Source: Betaproteobacteria bacterium
GTDB lineage: Bacteria > Pseudomonadota > Gammaproteobacteria > Burkholderiales > SG8-39
NCBI GenBank assembly: GCA_016210745.1
Contig: JACQTO010000084.1
Span: 1-33,388 of the forward strand
Direction: 5' to 3'
DNA: 33,388 nucleotides
Shown here: positions 25,712 through 33,388 of the stretch, in pieces
Position numbering within the stretch: position 1 is the first letter of the stretch
How the letters are laid out: each line of letters opens with the position of its first letter
The notes under the pieces: model-generated
Seen by the model: the letters and a program-made list of their open reading frames with translations, nothing else
What the model was told of the DNA's origin: nothing
Databases searched by the model: none
Translations under genes and position numbers: made by a program

Positions 25712-26719
25712 TTATTGGAACAGGGAGAGCCGTGTATCCAATGGCCCCCATGTCAGTCCAACGGGGCGAACTGCCGCCAATTCACGAAGCGCTTTCGCCG
25801 GCGTTGTCCGCTTGGAGGTCTCTCTATAACGAGATGCGGCGTCCCGGGCAAACGGCTTGCCCTCCCGAAGTTTCAAGTATGCCCGGCCCCCGTAGTGGTG
25901 CATGCCAATGTCGATGGCCACCAGGCTTGCACACCTTGATATCTGAATCTGCTTCTGCACCGTATGCCCAAAAACCTGAAGAATTCCGCCGGACTGCGCT
26001 GACGACTTTATTTCGGAGGCATCCTCCCAAAAGATTCCTCCGACGGGGTGCGGGCCTCCCCGGCTGTGGCCGACATGAAATATTGGATCCAGGTAGTTTC
26101 CGCTCGTTACGGCGTCCATGAGGATGCGATTGATCCTGTCGGCGAGAACTTCAGGCTCGCCAACACCTGCTTTGCGTGCCTCATTAGCAAGAAGCCGCTC
26201 CCTTATTTCAGTGCGCAACCCCGCGTGCGTGAACAGATACCCTTGCCCGGCAAACGCAGCCTGAACGCCTCCTGCCAAGACGTCGCGCGCAAGGATCCGG
26301 CGAAAATCATCTGCTCCTTGAAAGTCGGCATAGCAAAATTCCCCTTGAAGGAGCGCGAGTTCATGATTGCCGAGGAGCCGAATCACTTTGCCGCCTGTCC
26401 TCGGGGCTTCGGATTGCAGCGAAGCCAGCAACGCATAGGCCTCTTTCGATTTCGGTCCTCGGTCGATTACGTCTCCGGTTTGCACCAGGATCGTGTTTCC
26501 CCCGATCCACTGGTCCTGGTTTCCCAGGAGTCCTGCGTGACGCAGTATCTCGCGCAACGCCTCCAATTCTCCGTGGACGTCGCCGACCGCAATGATGGCA
26601 GCATCGCGCGTTTTCACAGGTATGCACGACTCCAGGCCGGCTTCGGGCAAATTTTCGCCACTGTCGCGAATGCGGCCGTCGTTCCCTGAACTGCGCATCT
26701 GATTAGGCATGGACTTCAT
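25712..26719 (-). CDS. PPP-type metallophosphatase (Shewanella-like phosphatase group)
   Basis: This 335-aa calcineurin-fold phosphatase shows the PPP signatures in order: GDVHGE (46-51), GDVIDRGP (82-89), GNHE (117-120), then metal-ligand histidines in FTHAGLR (H165) and FGHT (H252), with HVGHSRGG between. The spacing, a long insert between GNHE and THAG, and the GDVHGE/GDVIDRG pairing fit the Shewanella-like Ser/Thr phosphatase group shared by bacteria, plants and protists, better than diadenosine tetraphosphatase ApaH. I place the start near ATG 26719; the frame to 26968 adds Arg/Ser-rich sequence without domain character. There is no clear signal peptide and no kinase nearby. Confidence 0.85.
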   Translation of the reverse strand: MKSMPNQMRSSGNDGRIRDSGENLPEAGLESCIPVKTRDAAIIAVGDVHGELEALREILRHAGLLGNQDQWIGGNTILVQTGDVIDRGPKSKEAYALLASLQSEAPRTGGKVIRLLGNHELALLQGEFCYADFQGADDFRRILARDVLAGGVQAAFAGQGYLFTHAGLRTEIRERLLANEARKAGVGEPEVLADRINRILMDAVTSGNYLDPIFHVGHSRGGPHPVGGIFWEDASEIKSSAQSGGILQVFGHTVQKQIQISRCASLVAIDIGMHHYGGRAYLKLREGKPFARDAASRYRETSKRTTPAKALRELAAVRPVGLTWGPLDTRLSLFQ

Positions 26720-27058
26720 CGGCAACTTGTCTCCCGCGTGCCCTTGAGTCTGCACATCGAGTAGGACCGAGACCACTTGGTCCAACTGATGGATTGTTGT
26801 TGTATGGCACAAGCATGACCTGTGCCATACGTCATTGCCTGCCAGCCGCGGCGGGGATGGCCTGGGAATATACCGACGGCTCAATAAGTTAGAGCGAAGA
26901 ACCATTGGTGAGCGGTGCAGGACTCTCGACATGCAAGCGCATCTGCGAGACAGACGAAACGCCAACACAGTGGCGCGACTTCCAACAGCTTTGCTGCCGC
27001 GGAGTCACGGCTTTCTTGTGGATTCTCGGACTTAGCCCGGTCGTCGCGGTTGGGCTTC
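26720..27058. other. Intergenic stretch with a 10-bp hairpin
   Basis: A perfect 10-bp inverted repeat (GTATGGCACA / TGTGCCATAC, 26802-26830) sits ~90 bases upstream of the phosphatase start and could be an operator. The rest has only short frames without domain character; the part next to 27059 may include the lptG 3' untranslated region. Confidence 0.4.
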
Positions 27059-28132
27059 TTAGCGCCTCTCCACCCACCACATCATCAGCGCCGCAGTGAG
27101 CAGGAAGACCAAGCTCGGCAGGACGGCCGAGATCGCCGGTTGCCAGTTCTGAAGCAGCCCCAGGTATGAGAACAGGCTGTTCAGCATATGGAAAAAAATC
27201 CCGAGCATAATGCCGGAGAACACCTTGCCCCCCACGCTGCCGGAGCGCGTGTGGATATACGCAAACGGGAGAGCGAGCGCCATCATCACCAGCGCCCCGA
27301 AGGGGTACACCAGCTTCTTCCACATGGCGATTTCGTAACGTTCGGTCTTCTGCCGGTTTTCCGCCAGGTGCCGGGTGTACTGATACAGGTTCCACGCCGA
27401 CATGCGCTCCGGAAGCACGAACAGGACCGAGAGAATATCCGGAGTCAGTACCGAGCGCCATTCGATCTCGGGGAATCGCTGTACCAGCGCCTCGCTTCCC
27501 GTAAAGCGCGTCCGCACAACGTTTCCAAGGTGCCAGATGCCCCCGTCGGCATAATTGCCGCGCTCGGCAGCGCTTACCGATACCAATCGGTAGTCGCCGT
27601 CAAACTCGTAAATGCGCACGTCCAGCAGCGTCGCATCGGGCAACACCTGGCGCACGTTGACGAAGCGGCGCTCGTCCTTGACCCACAGACCGGTGCGAAA
27701 TTCCTGCACGACCATCGAGCTGGTCGCGCGCAGCTTCAGCTGTTTTGCCGCGCGTTCGGAAGCCGGCGCGACGAACTCGCCGATCAGGAAGGTCAACACG
27801 ACGAAGACCGCGCCAATACGCGCCAGCGCCCCGGCCGTAGCGCGCGGCGAGAGACCGGAGCTGCGCATAACCGTGTACTCGGAATTGGCGGCCAGGTGCG
27901 ACAGCACATAAAGGGTGCCGATCAGTACTGCGATCGGGAACAGTTCGTAGATGTGACTTGGCAAGGACAGCAGCACGTACATCAGAGCATGCTGCAGTCG
28001 GTAACCGCCGTTTCCGAGTTCGCCCAGCTCGTGGATCAGGTCGAAGAATGCAAACAGCGCGAGGAAGGCAAAAAACACGAACAGCGTCGCGGCGTAAATC
28101 TCCCGCGCCAGATAGCGCCGAAACGTGTGCAT
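27059..28132 (-). CDS. lptG: LPS export ABC transporter permease LptG
   Basis: LptG is an inner-membrane subunit of the LptB2FG machine that extracts lipopolysaccharide and pushes it to the LptC-A-D bridge. The product is 357 aa. It opens with MHTFRRYLAREIYAATLFVF (first membrane helix), has two more N-terminal helices, a large periplasmic beta-jellyroll (about residues 130-265) and three C-terminal helices beginning at KKLVYPFGALVMMALALPFA and ending MMWWVERR. The coupling segment GNGGYRLQHALMYVLLSLP is typical. Its ATG shares one base with the lptF stop (TGATG), so the pair is translationally coupled. The order lptF-lptG divergent from pepA is standard in proteobacteria. Confidence 0.95.
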   Translation of the reverse strand: MHTFRRYLAREIYAATLFVFFAFLALFAFFDLIHELGELGNGGYRLQHALMYVLLSLPSHIYELFPIAVLIGTLYVLSHLAANSEYTVMRSSGLSPRATAGALARIGAVFVVLTFLIGEFVAPASERAAKQLKLRATSSMVVQEFRTGLWVKDERRFVNVRQVLPDATLLDVRIYEFDGDYRLVSVSAAERGNYADGGIWHLGNVVRTRFTGSEALVQRFPEIEWRSVLTPDILSVLFVLPERMSAWNLYQYTRHLAENRQKTERYEIAMWKKLVYPFGALVMMALALPFAYIHTRSGSVGGKVFSGIMLGIFFHMLNSLFSYLGLLQNWQPAISAVLPSLVFLLTAALMMWWVERR

Positions 28133-29208
28133 CAAATGCGACCCAGAGTCGAGCCGACCTGAAGCCGCCGCCAGAACATGAGCGCGAGCACCAACAACAT
28201 CCCCGCGTGCACGATCCACCAGCCGGTTGCGAAGGCGAGCTTGCCTTGCGATACCCAGGCTTGGGCAATGCTGACCAGATTGGAGTAGACCATGTACGTC
28301 AGCATCGCGAACACGAGATTCGCTGAGCGGCTGGCGCGCGGGTTGACGAACGAAAGCGGAATCGCCAGCAGTCCCAGCACCAGCGCCGAGATCGGCAGAC
28401 TGATGCGCCACAGCAACTCGCCCAGGTTCGCGTTGGTGCGGGCCTGAACCAGTGCCAGCGTCGGCAGCGCCTTGGTCGATAGATCCTCGGCCTGAGCCTC
28501 GCGCGTCCCGGCGCGGATCGAATAGCGTTCGAAATCCATGACCCTGTAGTCCGAGGTGCCGGGCGTGCCCTCATAACGCCGGCCATCGAGCAGCACAACG
28601 AATTGATCGCCGTTGGGCGCGACCTCCTTGAAGCCTCGCTTGCTGACCATGATACCCAGCCGACCCTGGTGGATCTGGGTGATAAATACGTTCTGTACGT
28701 TAGTCTCGTCGCCGGCAATGGCCTCGACAAAAAATACGCGGTCGGCGCTCGTCGCCTCGCGGAATACCCCCGGAGCCATGCGCGCCAATTCGTCCCGCGC
28801 CTCCATCTGGCGCCGATATTCCTCGCTCTTTTCAATCGCCCAAGGGGACAGGAACAACGACAGCATCGCGATCAACGCCACCAGCGGAGAAGAGAAAATG
28901 AGCACCGGCTTGAACCAAGCGCCAAGCGATTGGCCGGCACTGAACCAGATTACCATTTCCGAGTAACGGTAACTTCGCGACAACGCCATCAGAACGGTGA
29001 CGAATAGCGTCAACGACAACAACACCGGCAGGTAGTTGAGCGCAGAGAAACCGAGCAGGGCGAGCACCGCCTCGGAAAGCACCCGGCCGCCGGCCGCCTG
29101 GCCGAGCAGCCGAATGAGCTGCGTAGTCAGCGTGACGGCAAACAGCGTTGCAAACACCGCAAGGGCGAGGTTGCCGAACTCGCGCAACAGCGCACGCTGG
29201 AAGATCAC
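28132..29208 (-). CDS. lptF: LPS export ABC transporter permease LptF
   Basis: LptF is the partner permease of LptG, with the same six-helix plus jellyroll plan; the product is 358 aa. It begins MIFQRALLREFGNLALAVFA, with PVLLSLTLFVTVLMALSRSYR and SEMVIWFSAGQS typical of LptF. The periplasmic domain lies about residues 130-255, and LLWRISLPISALVLGLLAIP opens the C-terminal membrane part. The start is GTG 29208 with no clear ribosome-binding site. It is divergent from pepA with a 137-base gap that must hold both promoters. Confidence 0.95.
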   Translation of the reverse strand: MIFQRALLREFGNLALAVFATLFAVTLTTQLIRLLGQAAGGRVLSEAVLALLGFSALNYLPVLLSLTLFVTVLMALSRSYRYSEMVIWFSAGQSLGAWFKPVLIFSSPLVALIAMLSLFLSPWAIEKSEEYRRQMEARDELARMAPGVFREATSADRVFFVEAIAGDETNVQNVFITQIHQGRLGIMVSKRGFKEVAPNGDQFVVLLDGRRYEGTPGTSDYRVMDFERYSIRAGTREAQAEDLSTKALPTLALVQARTNANLGELLWRISLPISALVLGLLAIPLSFVNPRASRSANLVFAMLTYMVYSNLVSIAQAWVSQGKLAFATGWWIVHAGMLLVLALMFWRRLQVGSTLGRI

Positions 29209-29345
29209 GTCACGATCGAGGAGGTCAAAGCCGGAACGCTCATATGCGCAGCGCCGTGTGGGCTTGACGTGAAAGCAGCTTTACTTTGACTTTCCGCAAG
29301 CAATGCAGGGATAATTCCCGCGCTTCGTTTCATTCGGAGATGCGC

Positions 29346-30833
29346 TTGGAATTTAGCACAAAAATCTCGGCGGCGGACAGGGAAAAAGCCGCGTGCATTG
29401 CGGTCGCCGTATTCGAGGCCAACCGGCTTTCGCCGGCCGCAGCGGCGCTCGACCGTGCCTCGGGCGGGCAAATCCGCACATTGCTGCACTCCGGGGATCT
29501 CGACGGTAAGCCCGGCACCACGCGCCTGCTCTACCGCGTGCCGGGGATAGCCGCAGAGCGCGTTCTTCTGGTCGGGATGGGCAAAGAGAAAGAAATTCGC
29601 GCCAAGGAATACCGCGACGGGGTTCGCGCGGCGATTTCCGCCGCCAGGGAAACCGGCGCCGCGCAGGCCTGCTTGTACCTCACACAAGTTGCAGTAGCCG
29701 GACACGACGCCGCGTGGAAAGCACGCCAGCTGGCGGTTGTCGCCGGCGAGACGCTTTACCGCTTCGATCAAATGAAGAGCGGGAAGGCCGAAGCGCGGCC
29801 ATTGCAGGAAATCGTCCTTGGCGTCGCTTCCAGGCGCGAGCTGCGGCCGGTGGGTCTTGGCCTCGCTGCCGGTCGCGCCATCGCCTCCGGCTTGGCGCTC
29901 GCGCGCGACCTCGGCAACCTTCCAGGCAATGTATGCACCCCGAGCTTCCTGGCGGAACGAGCCACGCAGCTAGCCAAGGAATTCAAGCTGGCCGTCGAGG
30001 TGCTTGGACGCGACGACATGAAGCGGCTGGGAATGGGCTCGCTCCTGTCGGTTGCGAATGGCTCGCGCGAGCCCCCCAAGTTCATTGTCCTTCGCTATCG
30101 CGGTGCCGGAAAACAGGACCGGCCGGTGGTGCTCGTGGGCAAGGGTATCACCTTCGATTCCGGCGGCATCTCGCTTAAACCAGGCGCAGACATGGACGAA
30201 ATGAAATTCGACATGTGTGGCGCCGCGAGCGTGCTTGGGACCTTCCGTGCGGTTGCCGAAATGAAGCTCAAGCTGAATCTGGTTGGGCTCATTCCCGCCA
30301 CCGAGAACATGCCTGGCGGGGCCGCGAGCAAACCCGGCGACATCGTCAAGAGCATGTCCGGGCAGACCATCGAGATTCTCAACACCGATGCCGAGGGCCG
30401 ACTTATCCTCTGCGATGCGCTGACCTACGCGGAGCGCTTCAATCCGCAGCTCGTAATCGACATCGCCACGCTCACCGGTGCTTGTGTCATCGCGCTTGGA
30501 CACGTGTGCTCGGGGCTGTTCGCCAACAAGGATGCGCTGGCCCGCGAGATCCTCGCCGCAGGCGAGGACGCTTGGGATCGCGCCTGGCAGCTGCCGCTTT
30601 GGGACGATTACCGGGAACAGCTCAAGAGCAATTTCGCCGATCTTGCCAACATCGGTGGGCGGCCGGCAGGCAGCGTGACGGCGGCCTGCTTCCTGTCAAG
30701 TTTCGCCGGCAAGTATCCCTGGGCGCATTTGGACATCGCCGGCACGGCCTGGAAATCCGGCAAGGAAAAGGGGGCCACCGGCAGACCGGTGCCATTGCTC
30801 ACGAGTTTTCTCATGCGGCGAGCCAAACGATGA
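29346..30833 (+). CDS. pepA: Leucyl aminopeptidase (cytosol aminopeptidase)
   Basis: PepA is a di-zinc/manganese M17 peptidase that removes N-terminal residues from peptides and, in E. coli, also binds DNA in Xer recombination and carAB control. The signature NTDAEGRL is at 30381-30404. VGKGITFDSGGISLKPG supplies the catalytic Lys and metal Asp, and MKFDMCGAASV a further metal ligand. I prefer the TTG at 29346 (M-EFSTKIS, the usual PepA N-terminus) because CGGAG at 29335-29339 is 6 bases upstream of it. The in-frame ATG at 29340 abuts that site with no spacing. From TTG it is 495 aa, standard length. It is first in the pepA-holC-valS order. Confidence 0.95.
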   Translation: MEFSTKISAADREKAACIAVAVFEANRLSPAAAALDRASGGQIRTLLHSGDLDGKPGTTRLLYRVPGIAAERVLLVGMGKEKEIRAKEYRDGVRAAISAARETGAAQACLYLTQVAVAGHDAAWKARQLAVVAGETLYRFDQMKSGKAEARPLQEIVLGVASRRELRPVGLGLAAGRAIASGLALARDLGNLPGNVCTPSFLAERATQLAKEFKLAVEVLGRDDMKRLGMGSLLSVANGSREPPKFIVLRYRGAGKQDRPVVLVGKGITFDSGGISLKPGADMDEMKFDMCGAASVLGTFRAVAEMKLKLNLVGLIPATENMPGGAASKPGDIVKSMSGQTIEILNTDAEGRLILCDALTYAERFNPQLVIDIATLTGACVIALGHVCSGLFANKDALAREILAAGEDAWDRAWQLPLWDDYREQLKSNFADLANIGGRPAGSVTAACFLSSFAGKYPWAHLDIAGTAWKSGKEKGATGRPVPLLTSFLMRRAKR

Positions 30834-30862
30834 GGATTCAGGCCTTGTGCGCTGCACGCGCC

Positions 30863-30911
30863 AACCGGGTTTTCAGTACGGATAAAAAGCATCCGTACTG
30901 AAAACCCGGTT
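30863..30911. repeat. Hairpin 1 downstream of pepA (21-bp perfect stem)
   Basis: Arms 30863-30883 and 30891-30911 are perfect complements around AAAAAGC. It is the first of three consecutive hairpins in the 294-base pepA-holC gap. It lacks a U-run after the stem, but the left arm contains GGTTTTC; it may stabilise the pepA mRNA end. Confidence 0.85.
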
Positions 30912-30949
30912 ACGGTCAACAGCACCGATGGCGTGGCATTTTCATATGA

Positions 30950-30999
30950 GATCACCGATTGCGCACGGATGGATTCTCATCCGTGCGCAATCGGTGATC
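30950..30999. repeat. Hairpin 2 downstream of pepA (22-bp perfect stem)
   Basis: Arms 30950-30971 and 30978-30999 are perfect complements around GATTCT. Such a long flawless stem indicates recent origin or selection. No U-run follows. Its sequence is unrelated to hairpin 1 apart from a shared ACGGAT near each loop. Confidence 0.85.
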
Positions 31000-31000
31000 C

Positions 31001-31024
31001 GCGCGGACGGCTTTTCGTCCGCGC
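31001..31024. repeat. Hairpin 3 downstream of pepA (9-bp GC stem)
   Basis: GCGCGGACG pairs with CGTCCGCGC around GCTTTT, directly abutting hairpin 2. It is followed by AACATCGCAACG and not by a U-run. Confidence 0.75.
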
Positions 31025-31127
31025 AACATCGCAACGTTGCAACAAGATTCGCACGATTTATTGAGCGAATACTGCGTAGGATTTAGGGTAAATTGACCCG
31101 CTCACCTTCGATCCTCAATCCTGCTCT

Positions 31128-31556
31128 ATGACACGTATCGATTTCTACACCAACGCCGAGCCAAAATTGCAGGTGGCGTGTCAGCTTGCGGCGAAGGCGG
31201 TGCGGCAATCGCTGCGCGTGCTGATCTATGCGCCGGATGAGGCGCTGGCGCGCACCATCGACAAGCTGCTTTGGACCTTTCCGCCCACGGGTTTCCTGCC
31301 GCACTGCATGGCTCGCGACGCCCTTGCCGCGGAAACGCCGGTGCTGATAGGGCATACCTGCGAGGAGGCTGCCCACGATCAGGTACTGCTCAACCTCGCG
31401 CTCGATGCGCCGGAGTCTTTCAGCCGCTTTCAGCGTCTGATCGAGATCGTAGGTGCAGAACCGGCAGACCAGGAGGCCGGTCGCGAGCGTTACCGCTATT
31501 ACCGCCACCGCGGCTACGAAGTCGGCCACATCGATCTGCGCAGGACGGCGCGATGA
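31128..31556 (+). CDS. holC: DNA polymerase III subunit chi
   Basis: The chi subunit links the clamp loader to single-strand-binding protein at the fork. The product is 142 aa, the usual length. It opens MTRIDFYTNAEPKLQVACQL (the family begins with a short strand and FY), followed by RVLIYAPDEALARTIDKLLW, FPPTGFLPH and PVLIGH, all standard chi segments, and ends with YRHRGYEVGHIDL. It overlaps the following gene by ATGA at 31553-31556. The position between pepA and valS is conserved in proteobacteria and supports the call. Confidence 0.95.
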   Translation: MTRIDFYTNAEPKLQVACQLAAKAVRQSLRVLIYAPDEALARTIDKLLWTFPPTGFLPHCMARDALAAETPVLIGHTCEEAAHDQVLLNLALDAPESFSRFQRLIEIVGAEPADQEAGRERYRYYRHRGYEVGHIDLRRTAR

Positions 31557-32014
31557 GCGACTCGGCCGACGAGTTGCTCTCCAAAGCCGACGCATTGCTC
31601 TCGCGCTGGCGCGGCGGCTTGCCGCCAGCGCAACGCGATGCAGACTATCCGGTGCTCACCGACGTGGTCGAGCTTCCCGCGCCGGTCGACTCGCAAACCG
31701 GCTGGCGGCAGCCCACAGGTGAGCCGGCTGCCGCCGTGGCGCAGCCCTCTGCAGCGCAGATCAGCGCCATCGAGGCGCGCGTGCGCCAATGCGTGCTGGA
31801 GGCGATCGAACCAATGATTTCTGGCGCGGTCGCCGACGGCGTCCACCGCCGGCTGGAGGAAACCGCCAGACAGCTCGCGTCGGAGCTGACCGGCAAGGTC
31901 AGTGAAGACATATCGGAACTCGTACGTGAGGCGGTATCCCGCGCCCTTGAGGGCGAACTCGCCCGATTGCGCGGTGAAAGCCACGATGCGAAGCGCTTGG
32001 AACCGTTGAGATAG
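31553..32014 (+). CDS. Small protein of unknown function between holC and valS
   Basis: This acidic, mainly helical protein is 153 aa. Residues 1-20 (DELLSKADALLSRWRGG) form an amphipathic start, the middle (about 30-70) is Pro/Ala-rich and probably disordered, and residues 75-145 form long helices (IEARVRQCVLEAIEPMI, VREAVSRALEGELARLR). It is translationally coupled to holC through the ATGA overlap. I know similar short genes from this position in other betaproteobacteria only as hypothetical proteins. The helix-linker-helix plan and context suggest a replication- or chromosome-associated role, unproven. Confidence 0.8.
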   Translation: MSDSADELLSKADALLSRWRGGLPPAQRDADYPVLTDVVELPAPVDSQTGWRQPTGEPAAAVAQPSAAQISAIEARVRQCVLEAIEPMISGAVADGVHRRLEETARQLASELTGKVSEDISELVREAVSRALEGELARLRGESHDAKRLEPLR

Positions 32015-32135
32015 GATCCGGAGCGATTCCCTTATAATTAGGCGTTTTGCGCCAAGACGCGCCCGCTAAACCCAGCAGCGCGCAGCTTCGCTTCTGTGAC
32101 GCCCAGCGCTCCGTCGCACAATCAACCTCACTGAC

Positions 32136-33388
32136 ATGGAACTCGACAAGAGCTTTAATCCCCAGACCGTCGAGCGGTACTGGTACCCGTTGTGGGAGTC
32201 TCGCGGCTACTTCAAGGCCAGCGACGAGCGCGGCAAACCGGCGTACTGCGTTCAGCTTCCGCCGCCCAACGTCACGGGCACGCTCCACATGGGACACGCG
32301 TTTCAGCAAACCCTGATGGATGCCCTTGTTCGCTACCACCGTATGCGCGGCGACAACACGAATTGGGTTATCGGCACCGATCACGCAGGCATCGCGACCC
32401 AGATCGTGGTCGAGCGGCAACTGGAGGCCGAGGGCAAGACCCGCCACGATTTGGGGCGAGAAGGGTTCGTAGATCGCGTGTGGGAATGGAAGCGCAAGTC
32501 GGGCGCGATCATCACGCGCCAAATGCGCAGACTCGGTGTCTCCGGCAATTGGACCTATGCGCGGAGTGCAGAATCGAGTGAGGGAGAGGCCGCAGGCTAC
32601 TTCACGATGGACGAGCGCATGTCGCGCGCGGTGACGGAAGTTTTCGTGCAGCTTTATCAGCAAGGTCTTGTGTATCGCGGCAAGCGGCTGGTGAACTGGG
32701 ATCCGGTACTCGGCACAGCGGTATCCGACCTCGAGGTCGACAGCGAGGAAGAGGACGGAACGCTGTGGGAGATCCGCTATCCCTTCGCCGATGGCCTCGG
32801 CTCGATTTCGGTTGCGACCACCCGCCCGGAGACCATGCTCGGCGACGTCGCCGTTGCGGTCAACCCGACCGACACGCGTTACAGCCATCTGGTCGGCCGG
32901 CACCTCGTCTTGCCCCTGACGGGCCGCACGATTCCCGTGATCGCCGACGACCACGTGGACCCTGCGTTCGGTACCGGCTGCGTCAAGATCACCCCAGCGC
33001 ACGATTTCAACGATTGGCAGATCGCCCAACGCCACGGTCTGGCGCAGATCAATATTCTGACGCTCAGTGCAACCATCAATGACAATGCGCCGGAGCCGTA
33101 CCGCGGTCTGGACCGTTTCGTAGCGCGCAAGAACGTTCTCGCCGATCTGCGCTCGCAGGGGATGCTGGAATCCGAAAAGCCCTACAAGCTGCGCGTGCCG
33201 CGTTCCGGGCGCACCGGCGTAATCGTAGAACCGATGCTGACCGATCAGTGGTTCGTGCGCATGGACTCCTTGGCGACAAGAGGTCTCGAAGCAGTGGCCT
33301 CGGGTGAGGTGAAATTCTTCCCCGAACACTGGGCCACGACCTACAACCACTGGCTGGAGAACATCCAAGACTGGTGCATCTCGCGCCA
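32136..33388 (+). CDS. valS: Valyl-tRNA synthetase, N-terminal part (3' end outside window)
   Basis: ValS charges tRNA-Val and edits misactivated threonine. The first 417 codons are visible and the frame stays open to the edge. [20 protein letters not shown] is the typical start; [14 protein letters not shown] carries the class I HIGH motif (32286-32297); [17 protein letters not shown] follows. The CP1 editing domain starts around [19 protein letters not shown] and includes TDQWFVRM near the edge. The KMSKS loop and tRNA-binding arm lie outside the window. Oddly, about ten extra residues ([15 protein letters not shown]) sit between GVSGNW and YFTMDE, where most ValS proteins have only a few. 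The upstream gap of 121 bases has no strong terminator, so co-transcription with holC is possible. Confidence 0.95.
   Translation, partial: MELDKSFNPQTVERYWYPLWESRGYFKASDERGKPAYCVQLPPPNVTGTLHMGHAFQQTLMDALVRYHRMRGDNTNWVIGTDHAGIATQIVVERQLEAEGKTRHDLGREGFVDRVWEWKRKSGAIITRQMRRLGVSGNWTYARSAESSEGEAAGYFTMDERMSRAVTEVFVQLYQQGLVYRGKRLVNWDPVLGTAVSDLEVDSEEEDGTLWEIRYPFADGLGSISVATTRPETMLGDVAVAVNPTDTRYSHLVGRHLVLPLTGRTIPVIADDHVDPAFGTGCVKITPAHDFNDWQIAQRHGLAQINILTLSATINDNAPEPYRGLDRFVARKNVLADLRSQGMLESEKPYKLRVPRSGRTGVIVEPMLTDQWFVRMDSLATRGLEAVASGEVKFFPEHWATTYNHWLENIQDWCISR

Noticed and set aside
30840..31024. Hairpins as CRISPR or rho-independent terminators
   Set aside because: There are no spaced direct repeats, and none of the three stems is followed by a U-run.
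31899..33368. 489-aa minus-strand frame opposite valS
   Set aside because: It is a shadow of valS, which has the HIGH motif and a continuous frame in the conserved holC-valS order.

Overview
The window looks like a chromosomal segment of a GC-rich betaproteobacterium. I infer this from the gene order and protein character (lptFG divergent from pepA-holC-valS, uvrB divergent from an aspartate/aromatic aminotransferase, an RNase E with a long Arg/Glu/Pro-rich tail). No species can be assigned from sequence alone. Conserved housekeeping genes occupy both ends (1-5830 and 27059-33388). Between them lies a mosaic accessory stretch (about 5830-27000) with many single-gene units, broken genes, dispersed repeats and short noncoding gaps.

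Left end: the 3' part of rne, a perfect 25-bp inverted repeat, then wzb-like phosphatase and uvrB as a coupled minus-strand pair, a divergent class I aminotransferase and tRNA-Asn(GTT). Accessory part 1 (6.1-10.9 kb): an SLC13-like permease, an autoinhibited Fic protein, a truncated PAS protein and an XRE regulator.

Copper/redox part (11.0-15.1 kb, minus strand): a Tat-exported multicopper oxidase, a small exported protein of unknown function and a SCO-cytochrome c fusion form one apparent operon. Its promoter, ribosome-binding site and first ~30 codons are present in two further copies, each placed in front of an XRE-type regulator gene (10.7-11.0 and 21.8-22.0 kb). All three copies carry the same spaced promoter-like element, GTAATC-N15-TGTC.

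Middle (15.7-24.8 kb): a DUF3617-like protein, a methyltransferase, a nucleoside-phosphorylase-like protein, a DsrE-like protein and a haloacid dehalogenase. Next is the most unusual cluster: two exported proteins built on an NPCAAK cysteine repeat (one carrying a c-type haem motif) followed by a His-rich protein of unknown function. Further on are a small two-helix membrane protein behind a good sigma-54 promoter match, a cupin, and a substrate-binding protein without signal peptide or transporter partners.

Right end: a surface-adhesin-E-like protein, a PPP-type phosphatase, lptG/lptF, pepA, a set of three consecutive hairpins, holC, a small conserved-context gene and the 5' part of valS.

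The best candidates for an undescribed system are the NPCAAK-repeat/cytochrome/His-rich operon (19467-21216) and the mobile leader module shared by the multicopper oxidase and the XRE genes. A shared metal- or redox-stress theme is an inference.
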